Source: Granulosicoccaceae bacterium (GTDB lineage: Bacteria; Pseudomonadota; Gammaproteobacteria; Granulosicoccales; Granulosicoccaceae). From it: a DNA stretch of 39,076 bases. Positions 8,261-15,316 of this stretch are shown piece by piece; the stretch's first letter is position 1; every line of letters starts with the position of its first letter. A model generated the notes under the pieces. The model was not told where the DNA came from, did no database searches, and saw only the letters and a program-made list of their open reading frames with translations. The DNA is taken from positions 21,926 through 61,001 of the forward strand of contig JAHDCO010000021.1 of assembly GCA_020629835.1 (NCBI GenBank), in the 5' to 3' direction. A program made the translations under genes and the position numbers.

Positions 8261-9285
8261 TATGTTTTCACCTTAAAGTCTTGCCATGTTTTTACCAGCA
8301 CCGGCGAGAGCAGTATCGCCACGCCAATGATGGTAAGCACCGAAGTGGTGGCCGCGGAAGACAACAGTCGCGTCTCACCGCCTAAATCGTTAAAGATAAT
8401 CCAGGACAGCGATTGCGCGTGCGCCTCCGCATTGAAGCCCACGATCGGTTCGAACACCCGAAAGTTGTCCATAAGCTGGATCAGCGCGACGAAGGTAACC
8501 AGTGGCATCAGGTGCGGGATGATGACGTAACGTATTTGTTGCCAGCGGGTAGCCCCGTCGATCATCGAACTCTCCAGTGCATCCTGCGGTAACGTTTGTA
8601 AACCGGCATAAAACACCACAAACGCAAAAGGCGCGGAGTGCCAGACGCCATACACCATCAGCATGATCCACGTAAGTTCGGTGGATGCTTTAAGCGATAG
8701 ATCGGGGTTATTCACTAACCATTGCAGCGCACTGCCCAATATGCCGCGGCTATCCACCATCCAAAATAAAATGAGTGATCCAATGAGCGGGGTAACAATC
8801 ATTGGCAATAACGAAAAGAATATGACCAAGCCTTTTAAATGCCGATGCAGAGAATTAACGGCAATAGCGATGATGAAACCAAGAATTATTAATAGGGGTG
8901 TAACAACAAACGTATAGGTGAGCGTAAAACTCAAAGCGCGATAAAAAGGCAGGTTGCCAACGGCGCTAAAAAAATCACCGAGGCTAGATCGTGTACTCCA
9001 CGCCTCAGCTATTTCTTTGGTCGCCAGGTGCCCTCGGTCAAGATAAATTTTTAACCCCGAAAATTGCCCCAGCGGTTGTTCTTTTCTGAGTTGTTCAGTA
9101 GCCGTTTGGTCTACGGTGGTGGCTTCTTTACAGCCGAACGGACCGCAGTTCTCAACCACTTTTATAACTTGTTTATGCGGGGTGTAAAGCGATTGCATGA
9201 CGACTGAGACAATAGGTAAAGCGATAAACAACAACATCGCCAGCCCTGTCGGCAGGAAGAACCAAAAAAACGTTTTATGTTTCAT
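8260..9285 (-). CDS. ABC transporter permease, CUT1 (MalF-like) with periplasmic insert
   Basis: The 341-residue permease begins with a hydrophobic helix (residues about 7-30). A periplasmic insert of about 80 residues follows before the next helix and contains two close cysteines, Cys47 and Cys52 (CGPFGC), which could form a disulfide. The EAA loop is DALESSMIDGATRWQQIRYVIIPHLMP. The insert resembles, in a shorter form, the extra loop of MalF. The gene is separated from the binding-protein gene by about 96 bases holding a strong hairpin, which may lower permease expression relative to the binding protein. Confidence 0.92.
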   Translation of the reverse strand: MKHKTFFWFFLPTGLAMLLFIALPIVSVVMQSLYTPHKQVIKVVENCGPFGCKEATTVDQTATEQLRKEQPLGQFSGLKIYLDRGHLATKEIAEAWSTRSSLGDFFSAVGNLPFYRALSFTLTYTFVVTPLLIILGFIIAIAVNSLHRHLKGLVIFFSLLPMIVTPLIGSLILFWMVDSRGILGSALQWLVNNPDLSLKASTELTWIMLMVYGVWHSAPFAFVVFYAGLQTLPQDALESSMIDGATRWQQIRYVIIPHLMPLVTFVALIQLMDNFRVFEPIVGFNAEAHAQSLSWIIFNDLGGETRLLSSAATTSVLTIIGVAILLSPVLVKTWQDFKVKT

Positions 9286-9334
9286 GGAAGCGTCGCCAAA
9301 ATTCGTGGAGTAAAAACCGTGTACATCGAAAGCC

Positions 9335-9358
9335 GGGGCGGGCTTGGATGCCCGCCCC
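9335..9358 (-). terminator. Hairpin between binding-protein and permease genes
   Basis: GGGGCGGGC (9335-9343), a six-base loop, and GCCCGCCCC (9350-9358) form a perfect nine-pair GC-only stem. On the minus strand it lies just after the binding-protein stop codon. No run of T follows, so it is more likely an mRNA-stabilising or attenuating hairpin that favours the binding-protein transcript than a full terminator. Confidence 0.6.
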
Positions 9359-9381
9359 TGACCGTGTGAGAGACCGGGGCC

Positions 9382-10605
9382 TTACAGGTGGCCTTTCTCT
9401 TTCGCTGCTGTGATGTATGCCGCTTCAACATCGGCTAGTGCCGTGGCTGCATCTTCTTTACCCTGCATGAAGTCCGCTAGCTCAGCACCCAGAGCAGAGT
9501 GCAGTAAGCCGTGGTAAGGCAACATGGGGAAGGGAATCGTGCCACGCTGCGCGGCATCCAATACACCAATGGCCGCATCGGTTGGCTCGTAACCTTCGAT
9601 TAACCATACCGCCATGGGTGAGGTTTCATCGTTCAAAATCTCAGGCCGGATAGCGTGCTTCATAGCTAAGAATGTGGCTTCAGCTTCTGCATCAGAGATG
9701 TTCTTGGCTACAGTCCAACCATCCCACCACAGGGTAGTTGCGGGAGTATCGCCACCACCAACGGTCATGGGGCCAGCGATTGCTGTGTTATCAGCTACTT
9801 CTTGTGATGAACCTTCGGTCTCACGCAATGGACCTACGCGCGAGCCCCACATGTTCATCAGCGCCACGTTTCCAGCCTTCCATTCAGCGCTGGTTGCGTT
9901 GGAGTCATGAGTTAAGAAATCCGGGTTCATGTACTCGCTAAGTGCTTTCATCATTTCCAACGCAGCCACACCTTCAGCTGTATTCACGGTTGGTTCAGCT
10001 GAACCTTCCTTGAAGAAGCTACCGCCCATGCCCAGGAACATGTTGTTGAACTCTTGAGCTAAGTTCCAGCCCGCTTTGTAGGCACCACCAACAGGGTATT
10101 CCATGATGCCTTTTTCGCGAATCATTTCAGCAGCGGCAAGTAAATCTTCGTAAGACGCTGGTGGCTCGACCCCGATTTCTTCCAGTACGTCTTTGCGGTA
10201 TACCAAGTGCTGTGCGTTCGCCATGAAGGCTACCGCCATGACTTTGCCATCAACGGTGATCAGTTGGTTTTTCTGAATGCCTTCACCGTGCTCCGCAATT
10301 AAATCATCCAATGGGCGAATAACATCTTCGTTCATCAACGCAACGATTGATGTGTTAGCCACGATTGCTGTGGTGTACTCAGCAGGATTTCCGGACATAC
10401 CTGCCACGTTAATTTTCTGGTGGTCAGCGGTAAGGTTTGAAGAGACTTCAGCACCAGTACACTCTTGTGCACCAGAACCGATGGTCTGAATAGCAGGAAA
10501 TTCATTTCCTACAATGCTTACTCGTGCGTCAATCACGCACTCGGCCATGACATTTCCTGCCATTAGGCCCATCGCTGTTGCCAGCGCTACCTTCTTTAAC
10601 AACAT
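9382..10605 (-). CDS. ABC transporter substrate-binding protein, CUT1 (extracellular solute-binding family 1)
   Basis: The 407-residue product has a Sec signal peptide: MLLKK, a hydrophobic core and a cleavage site after VMA at about residue 21. The mature protein resembles family-1 extracellular solute-binding proteins, with the hinge-near features YRKDVLEEIGVEPPASYEDLLAAAE and a Trp-rich ligand-side segment ATTLWWDGWTVAKN. It would bind the substrate in the periplasm and deliver it to the two permeases. It is second in the operon. Its 3-prime hairpin is consistent with the high binding-protein levels usual for such systems. The ligand cannot be told from sequence; the family covers sugars, polyols and related compounds, including sulfosugars. 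Confidence 0.92.
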   Translation of the reverse strand: MLLKKVALATAMGLMAGNVMAECVIDARVSIVGNEFPAIQTIGSGAQECTGAEVSSNLTADHQKINVAGMSGNPAEYTTAIVANTSIVALMNEDVIRPLDDLIAEHGEGIQKNQLITVDGKVMAVAFMANAQHLVYRKDVLEEIGVEPPASYEDLLAAAEMIREKGIMEYPVGGAYKAGWNLAQEFNNMFLGMGGSFFKEGSAEPTVNTAEGVAALEMMKALSEYMNPDFLTHDSNATSAEWKAGNVALMNMWGSRVGPLRETEGSSQEVADNTAIAGPMTVGGGDTPATTLWWDGWTVAKNISDAEAEATFLAMKHAIRPEILNDETSPMAVWLIEGYEPTDAAIGVLDAAQRGTIPFPMLPYHGLLHSALGAELADFMQGKEDAATALADVEAAYITAAKEKGHL

Positions 10606-10712
10606 ACTAGTTTCCTCGTAGTGGAAGTAATGAGCGCTGCTGCGCTTGTGTTATATCAATCGCGCTCTTTCCCGACGGTATCGGGGCAGAGCAAACAAGC
10701 AAAGCAACGACG

Positions 10713-11765
10713 CTATCCGTCGACCCTTGCTCCGGTATCGGCCGTAAACCAATGACAGATATGTGAAGGAACGGACATCGAGACCGTGTCACCGATCTCC
10801 GCTCGATAGGTTTTGTCGGTCTTTACGCTGACCAACGCGCCACCCACTCGCACCGACACCATGGTGGCGTCACCGAGCAGTTCGATGGCATAAATAGGGG
10901 CGTTTATTTCGCCCTGGTTTCCTTCGGCTAACGCAGCATCTTCAGCTCTAAAACCCAGCGTCATCGGGCCATCGGGCTTGCCGACGTCAGGGATTTTTAC
11001 ATGCTCCGCTTCAAACACACCACCAGATACCCGGCCTTCTATAAGGTTCATCGCGGGGTTCCCGATGAAAGACGCCACAAATGTATTTGCGGGCGTGTCG
11101 TAAATTTCAGTTGGGCTGCCCACTTGCTGCACGACGCCGGCCTTCATGACGACCACGCGGTCAGCCAGTGTCATCGCTTCAATTTGGTCGTGGGTGACGT
11201 AAATCGTTGTCACGGCCAAGTCGTGGGTAAGGTTTTTTATTTGTGCGCGAGTGGAGACGCGCAGTTTTGCATCTAGGTTGGACAATGGTTCGTCCATTAG
11301 AAACACTTTGGGTTTACGCACGATGGCTCGCGCGAGCGCCACACGCTGACGTTGACCGCCTGATAGTTCTGCAGGCTTTCGCTGTAAAAAGTCGTCCAAC
11401 TCAACCATGGCGCTGGCTTTCATGACGCGATCATGGTGCGTATCGGGGTCGATGTTCCGAACTTTCAGCGGGAAGCGAATGTTTTCATACACATTCATAT
11501 TGGGATAGAGCGCGTAGCTTTGAAAAACCATGGCCACGTCCCGATCCTTGGGTTCCAGATCATTAACGACCTGATTATCGATTTTTATCTCCCCATCGGT
11601 GGCATCTTCGAGGCCAGCGATCATCCGCATGGTGGTTGTCTTGCCACACCCTGATGGACCCAGCAAAACCAGAAATTCTTTATCCGCGATGGTGAGGTCG
11701 AACTTGTTAACGCCGACGAAACTTCCCCAGCGTTTTGAGAGACCGTTCAGTTGTATTTCAGCCAA
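10713..11765 (-). CDS. ABC transporter ATP-binding protein, CUT1 (MalK/UgpC-like)
   Basis: The 350-residue ATPase has Walker A GPSGCGKT at 36-43, Q-loop FQSYALYP near 81-88, signature LSGGQ at 134-138, Walker B FLMDEP at 155-160 and the switch histidine in YVTHDQ. A C-terminal region of about 110 residues contains TOBE/MOP-like segments (LGFRAEDA, IELLGDATMVSVRVG), as in MalK and UgpC. It drives import through the MalF/MalG-like pair. It is the first gene of the operon, directly downstream of the promoter region with the LacI-type palindrome. A 107-base gap with no convincing terminator separates it from the binding-protein gene. Confidence 0.94.
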   Translation of the reverse strand: MAEIQLNGLSKRWGSFVGVNKFDLTIADKEFLVLLGPSGCGKTTTMRMIAGLEDATDGEIKIDNQVVNDLEPKDRDVAMVFQSYALYPNMNVYENIRFPLKVRNIDPDTHHDRVMKASAMVELDDFLQRKPAELSGGQRQRVALARAIVRKPKVFLMDEPLSNLDAKLRVSTRAQIKNLTHDLAVTTIYVTHDQIEAMTLADRVVVMKAGVVQQVGSPTEIYDTPANTFVASFIGNPAMNLIEGRVSGGVFEAEHVKIPDVGKPDGPMTLGFRAEDAALAEGNQGEINAPIYAIELLGDATMVSVRVGGALVSVKTDKTYRAEIGDTVSMSVPSHICHWFTADTGARVDG

Positions 11766-11791
11766 CAGAATTCTCCGTCACCGTTTCGGTG

Positions 11792-11807
11792 TTGCATACG
11801 AATGCAA
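11792..11807. promoter_or_regulatory. Candidate LacI-family operator (palindrome with central CG)
   Basis: TTGCATACGAATGCAA reads as an inverted repeat around a central CG: the half sites TTGCATAC and, on the other strand, TTGCATTC match at seven of eight positions. A central CpG is typical of LacI/PurR-family operators, into which the hinge leucine inserts. It lies 27 bases upstream of the ATPase start and 82 bases upstream of the divergent SnoaL-like gene. It could therefore control both, with the repressor encoded at 4258-5280 as the natural candidate. Confidence 0.6.
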
Positions 11808-11810
11808 ACA

Positions 11811-11839
11811 GGATAAACTCAGGCTTCAGGTGTTGGCAA
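11811..11839 (-). promoter_or_regulatory. Possible promoter of the ABC-importer operon
   Basis: On the minus strand TTGCCA (11834-11839) is followed after 17 bases by TTATCC (11811-11816), a weak -10. This lies immediately upstream of the palindrome at 11792-11807, so a bound repressor would cover the start of transcription. The assignment rests on spacing and a partial consensus match only. Confidence 0.3.
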
Positions 11840-11888
11840 GTGTTTTTATTCGATTTGCATCACCCTTAACCAACTGAGACCCCTACAC

Positions 11889-12917
11889 GTGTTGAATTAT
11901 CAAGCTGAGAAAGAGCTCGTCCGAGCATTTTATGAGGAGTTTGACGCAGCCGACCCTGACCAATTAAGTGACGTGCTGTCCGGATACACCAGTGAGGACT
12001 ATCGATGGCGTGGGTACTATCCGTTCGACAAGCTGACTAATGCAGAAGAGGTGGCAAAGGAGTTCTGGCAACCCCTTCGAGAGGCGTTGCAACCTGTCCA
12101 ACGGCGTATGGACATTTTCATGGCTGGATCAAACTCTTTAAAAAGTGATGCGCCGGACAACGACGACATATGGGTTGTCTCTATGGGGCATTTACTGGGT
12201 TTGTTTGATAAGGCCTGGCTCGGTATAGCGCCAACCAGAAAGATGGTCATGCTGCGCTATTGCGAGTTTCATCGGGTGTCACAGGGCAAGATCACCGAAA
12301 CAGCCATGTACTTTGATATTCCGCACTTGATGGCGCAAGCCGGTCTTAACCCTTTTCCAGATCAAACGGCAGCTCAGTTGGTTCAGCCGGGCCCCATGAC
12401 GCACACCGGGCTGATGTTCGATGAACAGGATCCAGAAGAGGGTAGAAAAACCCTCGCGGCCATTGACTACATGGTTGGCGAACTCAAATCATGGCGCGGT
12501 AGTGATCAGAGTGAGCCGTTGGTTGAAGAGTTGAGACGCAGTTGGAATGAAGACATGCTGTGGTGGGGGCCAACGGGTATTGGCGCGACTTACACCATAG
12601 AACGTTATGCAGAACAACACGCAGGTCCCTTTCGCACAGGGGTTAAAGATCGGACGTTTAACGGGCACGTGTGCCGAATGGCGGAAGGTGAATTCGGAGC
12701 GTTCTTTGGATGGCCGAATATGTACATCAAACCCGATGGGCTAATGGGTTATCCCAAAAGTGATAAATCTGGTGAGTTATGTGTGATCGATGTATACCGT
12801 CGTTCTGGCGATAAGCTAAGTGAAAACTGGATTTTTATCGATCTCTTAAAATTCTGGAAACAGCAAGGTATCGATGTACTGGCGGAAAAGCTCAACAGCT
12901 CACAAGCCTCAGGATAA
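11889..12917 (+). CDS. Double SnoaL/NTF2-like (polyketide-cyclase-like) protein
   Basis: The 342-residue protein appears to hold two NTF2-fold units. The first (residues about 5-150) starts with LVRAFYEEFDAADPDQLSDVLSGY and contains FHRVSQGKITETAMYFDIPHLMAQAG, a typical SnoaL-type end. The second (about 190-335) repeats the pattern with LRRSWNEDMLWWGPTGIG and ENWIFIDLLKFWKQQGIDVL. SnoaL-like proteins include ester cyclases, epoxide hydrolases and dehydratases, but the exact chemistry is not predictable. The start is a GTG at 11889 or a TTG at 11892, without a strong ribosome site. It is divergent from the importer operon across the palindromic operator, which suggests a shared role. Its end overlaps the convergent XdhC-like gene by nine bases. 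Confidence 0.75.
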   Translation: MLNYQAEKELVRAFYEEFDAADPDQLSDVLSGYTSEDYRWRGYYPFDKLTNAEEVAKEFWQPLREALQPVQRRMDIFMAGSNSLKSDAPDNDDIWVVSMGHLLGLFDKAWLGIAPTRKMVMLRYCEFHRVSQGKITETAMYFDIPHLMAQAGLNPFPDQTAAQLVQPGPMTHTGLMFDEQDPEEGRKTLAAIDYMVGELKSWRGSDQSEPLVEELRRSWNEDMLWWGPTGIGATYTIERYAEQHAGPFRTGVKDRTFNGHVCRMAEGEFGAFFGWPNMYIKPDGLMGYPKSDKSGELCVIDVYRRSGDKLSENWIFIDLLKFWKQQGIDVLAEKLNSSQASG

Positions 12918-13817
12918 AGCCCGATAGTGGATCAGTTCGGCCACGATGGAAATCGCAATCTCCGCAGAGGTACGGCTTCCGATCGGCATACCGACGGGCG
13001 CATTGATGCGTTCGAGCGACGCAGGGTTAGCGCCTAAGGCGGTTAATCGCTTAAGGCGTTTTTCGTGGCTTTTGTTTGAACCTAGTGCACCGATAAAACA
13101 GTGTGGGTTCTCCATGGCTTCCATCAGGGCTAGATCATCTAACGAAGGATCGTGTGTCAGAGTAACCAAGGAGAAGGGACCATCCAATGCATACGCTTTA
13201 ACCCCATCATCGGGCATTAGATCGAGGGGTAAAGGGGAGGCGAGTGGCCAACTGTCTCGGAATGAGGCCCGGGGTTCTATAACCACGACGTTGAAATCGG
13301 CTGCCGCCGAGAATTCGGTGCAGTAACGTGCTAACTCGTTAGCACCAATCAAAATCAATGTGTGGGTTGAGCCCAGTGGATTGATCAAGGTATGTTCGTC
13401 AAACGTAAAACTGTCTTCAGTGACGGCTTTTCGAATCGTTACAGCACCCGAACCCAATTCCACCTGGCGAACCGTACGTTGGTTGTTTTGCAGCTGCTCT
13501 AGAAGTTCAGGCAAACGGGACTGTTTAGTAACCGGTTCAACCAAAAGCGTCATGCGGCCACCACACAATAAGCCATGTTGTTTGGCTTCTTCATCGGTGA
13601 TGGTAATAGATAGCGTAGCCGTGCTGTTTTCTGCACGCTGTTCAGAAACCAGATACTTCTCAACGCATCCACCGGATAAGGACCCGACCATTAAACCATC
13701 GTCCCGGATGGCAGCCATACTGCCCACGGGACGGGGTGAGGATCCAAAGGTGGATGCAACGGTAGCCAGGTCCACGCGGTAGCCTGCTTCCATCCATAAG
13801 ATGGCTTGGCGTACCAC
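12909..13817 (-). CDS. XdhC/CoxI-family protein (molybdoenzyme maturation-like)
   Basis: The 302-residue protein has the XdhC N-terminal domain (residues about 5-80) with ATVASTFGSSPRPVGSMAAI and the conserved LSGGCVEKYL. A Rossmann-like C-terminal domain (about 145-295) contains LILIGANELARY, FSLVTLTHDPSLDDLALMEA and the end motif GMPIGSRTSAEIAISIVAELI. XdhC proteins bind molybdenum cofactor and help sulfurate and insert it in xanthine dehydrogenase-type enzymes. No such enzyme gene is visible within this window, so its client is elsewhere or it has a different role. The start is a GTG at 13817; an in-frame stop lies 24 codons upstream, so little room exists for a longer form. Confidence 0.85.
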   Translation of the reverse strand: MVRQAILWMEAGYRVDLATVASTFGSSPRPVGSMAAIRDDGLMVGSLSGGCVEKYLVSEQRAENSTATLSITITDEEAKQHGLLCGGRMTLLVEPVTKQSRLPELLEQLQNNQRTVRQVELGSGAVTIRKAVTEDSFTFDEHTLINPLGSTHTLILIGANELARYCTEFSAAADFNVVVIEPRASFRDSWPLASPLPLDLMPDDGVKAYALDGPFSLVTLTHDPSLDDLALMEAMENPHCFIGALGSNKSHEKRLKRLTALGANPASLERINAPVGMPIGSRTSAEIAISIVAELIHYRALS

Positions 13818-13837
13818 TTCCAGTGCACTGTTAGCGA

Positions 13838-13955
13838 TGTTGCTTCTCCACGGCTTTGGATACTAGCGGACGCGGCTGGGTGCACAGCCGGGCATCCTCC
13901 ATGATGCCCTTTTTATCAATGCCGAGTAAGTCCGCTACGTGTTGATAACCGGCAG
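13838..13955 (-). other. Intergenic stretch with an open frame lacking a start
   Basis: Between the lipoprotein and XdhC-like genes a minus-strand frame stays open (stop at 13838-13840) and would read PCSLCHSLTAGYQHVADLLG, then MEDARLCTQPRP, including a CxxCH motif. There is no ATG, GTG or TTG before the late ATG of MEDARL, so it is not a credible complete gene. The length is not unusual for a chance open frame. Confidence 0.2.
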
Positions 13956-15233
13956 TTAACGAGTGACAAAGACTACACGGTTCGGGTTTAATTCAGTGCG
14001 AACGCGTTCACCGACGACAGTATCGTCCGTTACGTTCACTCGATCAAATCCTGGCGAGGTGGCGTCTTTGATGCCGACCCATACTAATCCAGTAGGACCT
14101 ACAGCCATCGTGGTGATGTCCATACCTGTGAAATTTGCCAGCGGCGCGTCGGCAATTAAACCAGTGGTGGGGTTAAACGTGCGAATGTTTGATGAACCAA
14201 ACGACGCTGAAGATAGCAAGTAGCCTTTCTCTGCAGAAACGACTAACGCATCAGCAAAAAACTCTGGCATTGCATCATCGGCGGATACATCACCGTTGAT
14301 TTCATTGTCATCCAACAGTAGCTCGCTGGTGTAGTCCGTTGCATCAACGGATACCAAACCACCAGATAATTTTTCTGCGTTAGTTTTGTCGCTGTTGTAT
14401 CGGTCGCCAGCAGCTGTTATCAGAAGATCATTGGTATCAGCGTTGTAAGCCATGCCCTGTGCGTTTTGCACCGGTAATTCGATACCGTTCAAACCGTCGT
14501 TGCCCATGCCGGTATTGATTTCAACGGCTGTGTCACCACTGGTATCGAAAACTGCCACATAGCTCGGCAGCGTTGCACTGAAACTTTGCAATCGTTGCAT
14601 CAACACAAACAGTTTGTCATCAACCAAGGTAAGTGCGGTCATTTCAGTTGCGCCATCAGCATCATAAGCCGATAAGTCGATTTCAGCGGTCAGGAATTCG
14701 GCCTCAGTTGTGGCCGATGGATTTACTACCCAAATCGATGCGGTCCCATAACGCGCGATGTATGCGGTAGTTTCGTTTTTAAACACGACATCATGTGGGT
14801 TGGCCGAGCCACCGTTCACGCCGTTAAGTGAGTATTGATAATTGGCAGCGAGGCTCTCCTTATCGAACTGCGTAAATGAATCTAAGTTAAAGCGGCCTAG
14901 CTCGTACGCATTATTGCCGTCGGTACGCACAACAATATCTGACAAGGTCGCAGGAGTGCAGCCACTCAGATTAGGTGTGTCGCCAATGCTTATACGCTCC
15001 ACACGACCCGAACTGAAGTCCGTAGCTACTGTGGAAGTGAAAGCGAAGTTGGGAGCGGTGGCTGCTGTTGCAGCATCAGCTGCATTCGCACTTTCGCAGG
15101 TGGTGTAAATCGTCGTATCGGCGGCATCAACCATAGTGCCAGAATCATCGGAATCAGAGCTACAGGCGGCTAGGGTGCTGACCACTGCGCTTATTAATGC
15201 AAGTCGTGGTAAAGAGGCAGATCGAATTTTCAT
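13956..15233 (-). CDS. Outer-membrane lipoprotein with propeller-like repeats, next to BtuB
   Basis: The 425-residue protein starts with a lipoprotein signal peptide ending in LAAC, modified Cys24, then Ser-Ser, consistent with outer-membrane sorting. The mature part is acidic, low in cysteine, and repeats segments of the kind NPHDVVFKNETTAYIARYG, SIWVVNPS, TALTLVDDKLFVLMQ, VAVFDTSGD and NAQGMAYNADTNDLLITA, as in seven- or eight-bladed propellers. It lies 83 bases after the BtuB-like gene with no clear terminator between, so it should fall under the same cobalamin riboswitch. By analogy with BtuG of Bacteroidetes, a surface corrinoid-binding lipoprotein with a propeller fold, it may capture B12 for the receptor. 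That is inference; no sequence homology to BtuG is claimed. Confidence 0.7.
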   Translation of the reverse strand: MKIRSASLPRLALISAVVSTLAACSSDSDDSGTMVDAADTTIYTTCESANAADAATAATAPNFAFTSTVATDFSSGRVERISIGDTPNLSGCTPATLSDIVVRTDGNNAYELGRFNLDSFTQFDKESLAANYQYSLNGVNGGSANPHDVVFKNETTAYIARYGTASIWVVNPSATTEAEFLTAEIDLSAYDADGATEMTALTLVDDKLFVLMQRLQSFSATLPSYVAVFDTSGDTAVEINTGMGNDGLNGIELPVQNAQGMAYNADTNDLLITAAGDRYNSDKTNAEKLSGGLVSVDATDYTSELLLDDNEINGDVSADDAMPEFFADALVVSAEKGYLLSSASFGSSNIRTFNPTTGLIADAPLANFTGMDITTMAVGPTGLVWVGIKDATSPGFDRVNVTDDTVVGERVRTELNPNRVVFVTR

Positions 15234-15316
15234 AGGGTATCGGTTCTATTAAAGTAATCGCTTGAGCGAGGGGTTGTTCAGGGTTAGTTTTTAACCATGG
15301 TTACTCACTGAATCAT

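Noticed and set aside
10606-10712. Short inverted repeats (AGCGC-TGCT-GCGCT and CCCGA-N-TCGGG) between ATPase and binding-protein genes
   Set aside because: Stems are only five pairs and no T run follows, so I do not call a terminator or second operator.
13838-13955. Minus-strand open frame with a CxxCH motif reading like a small cytochrome or metal-binding peptide
   Set aside because: It has no usable start codon except a late ATG, overlaps the end of the lipoprotein gene, and is short enough to be open by chance.
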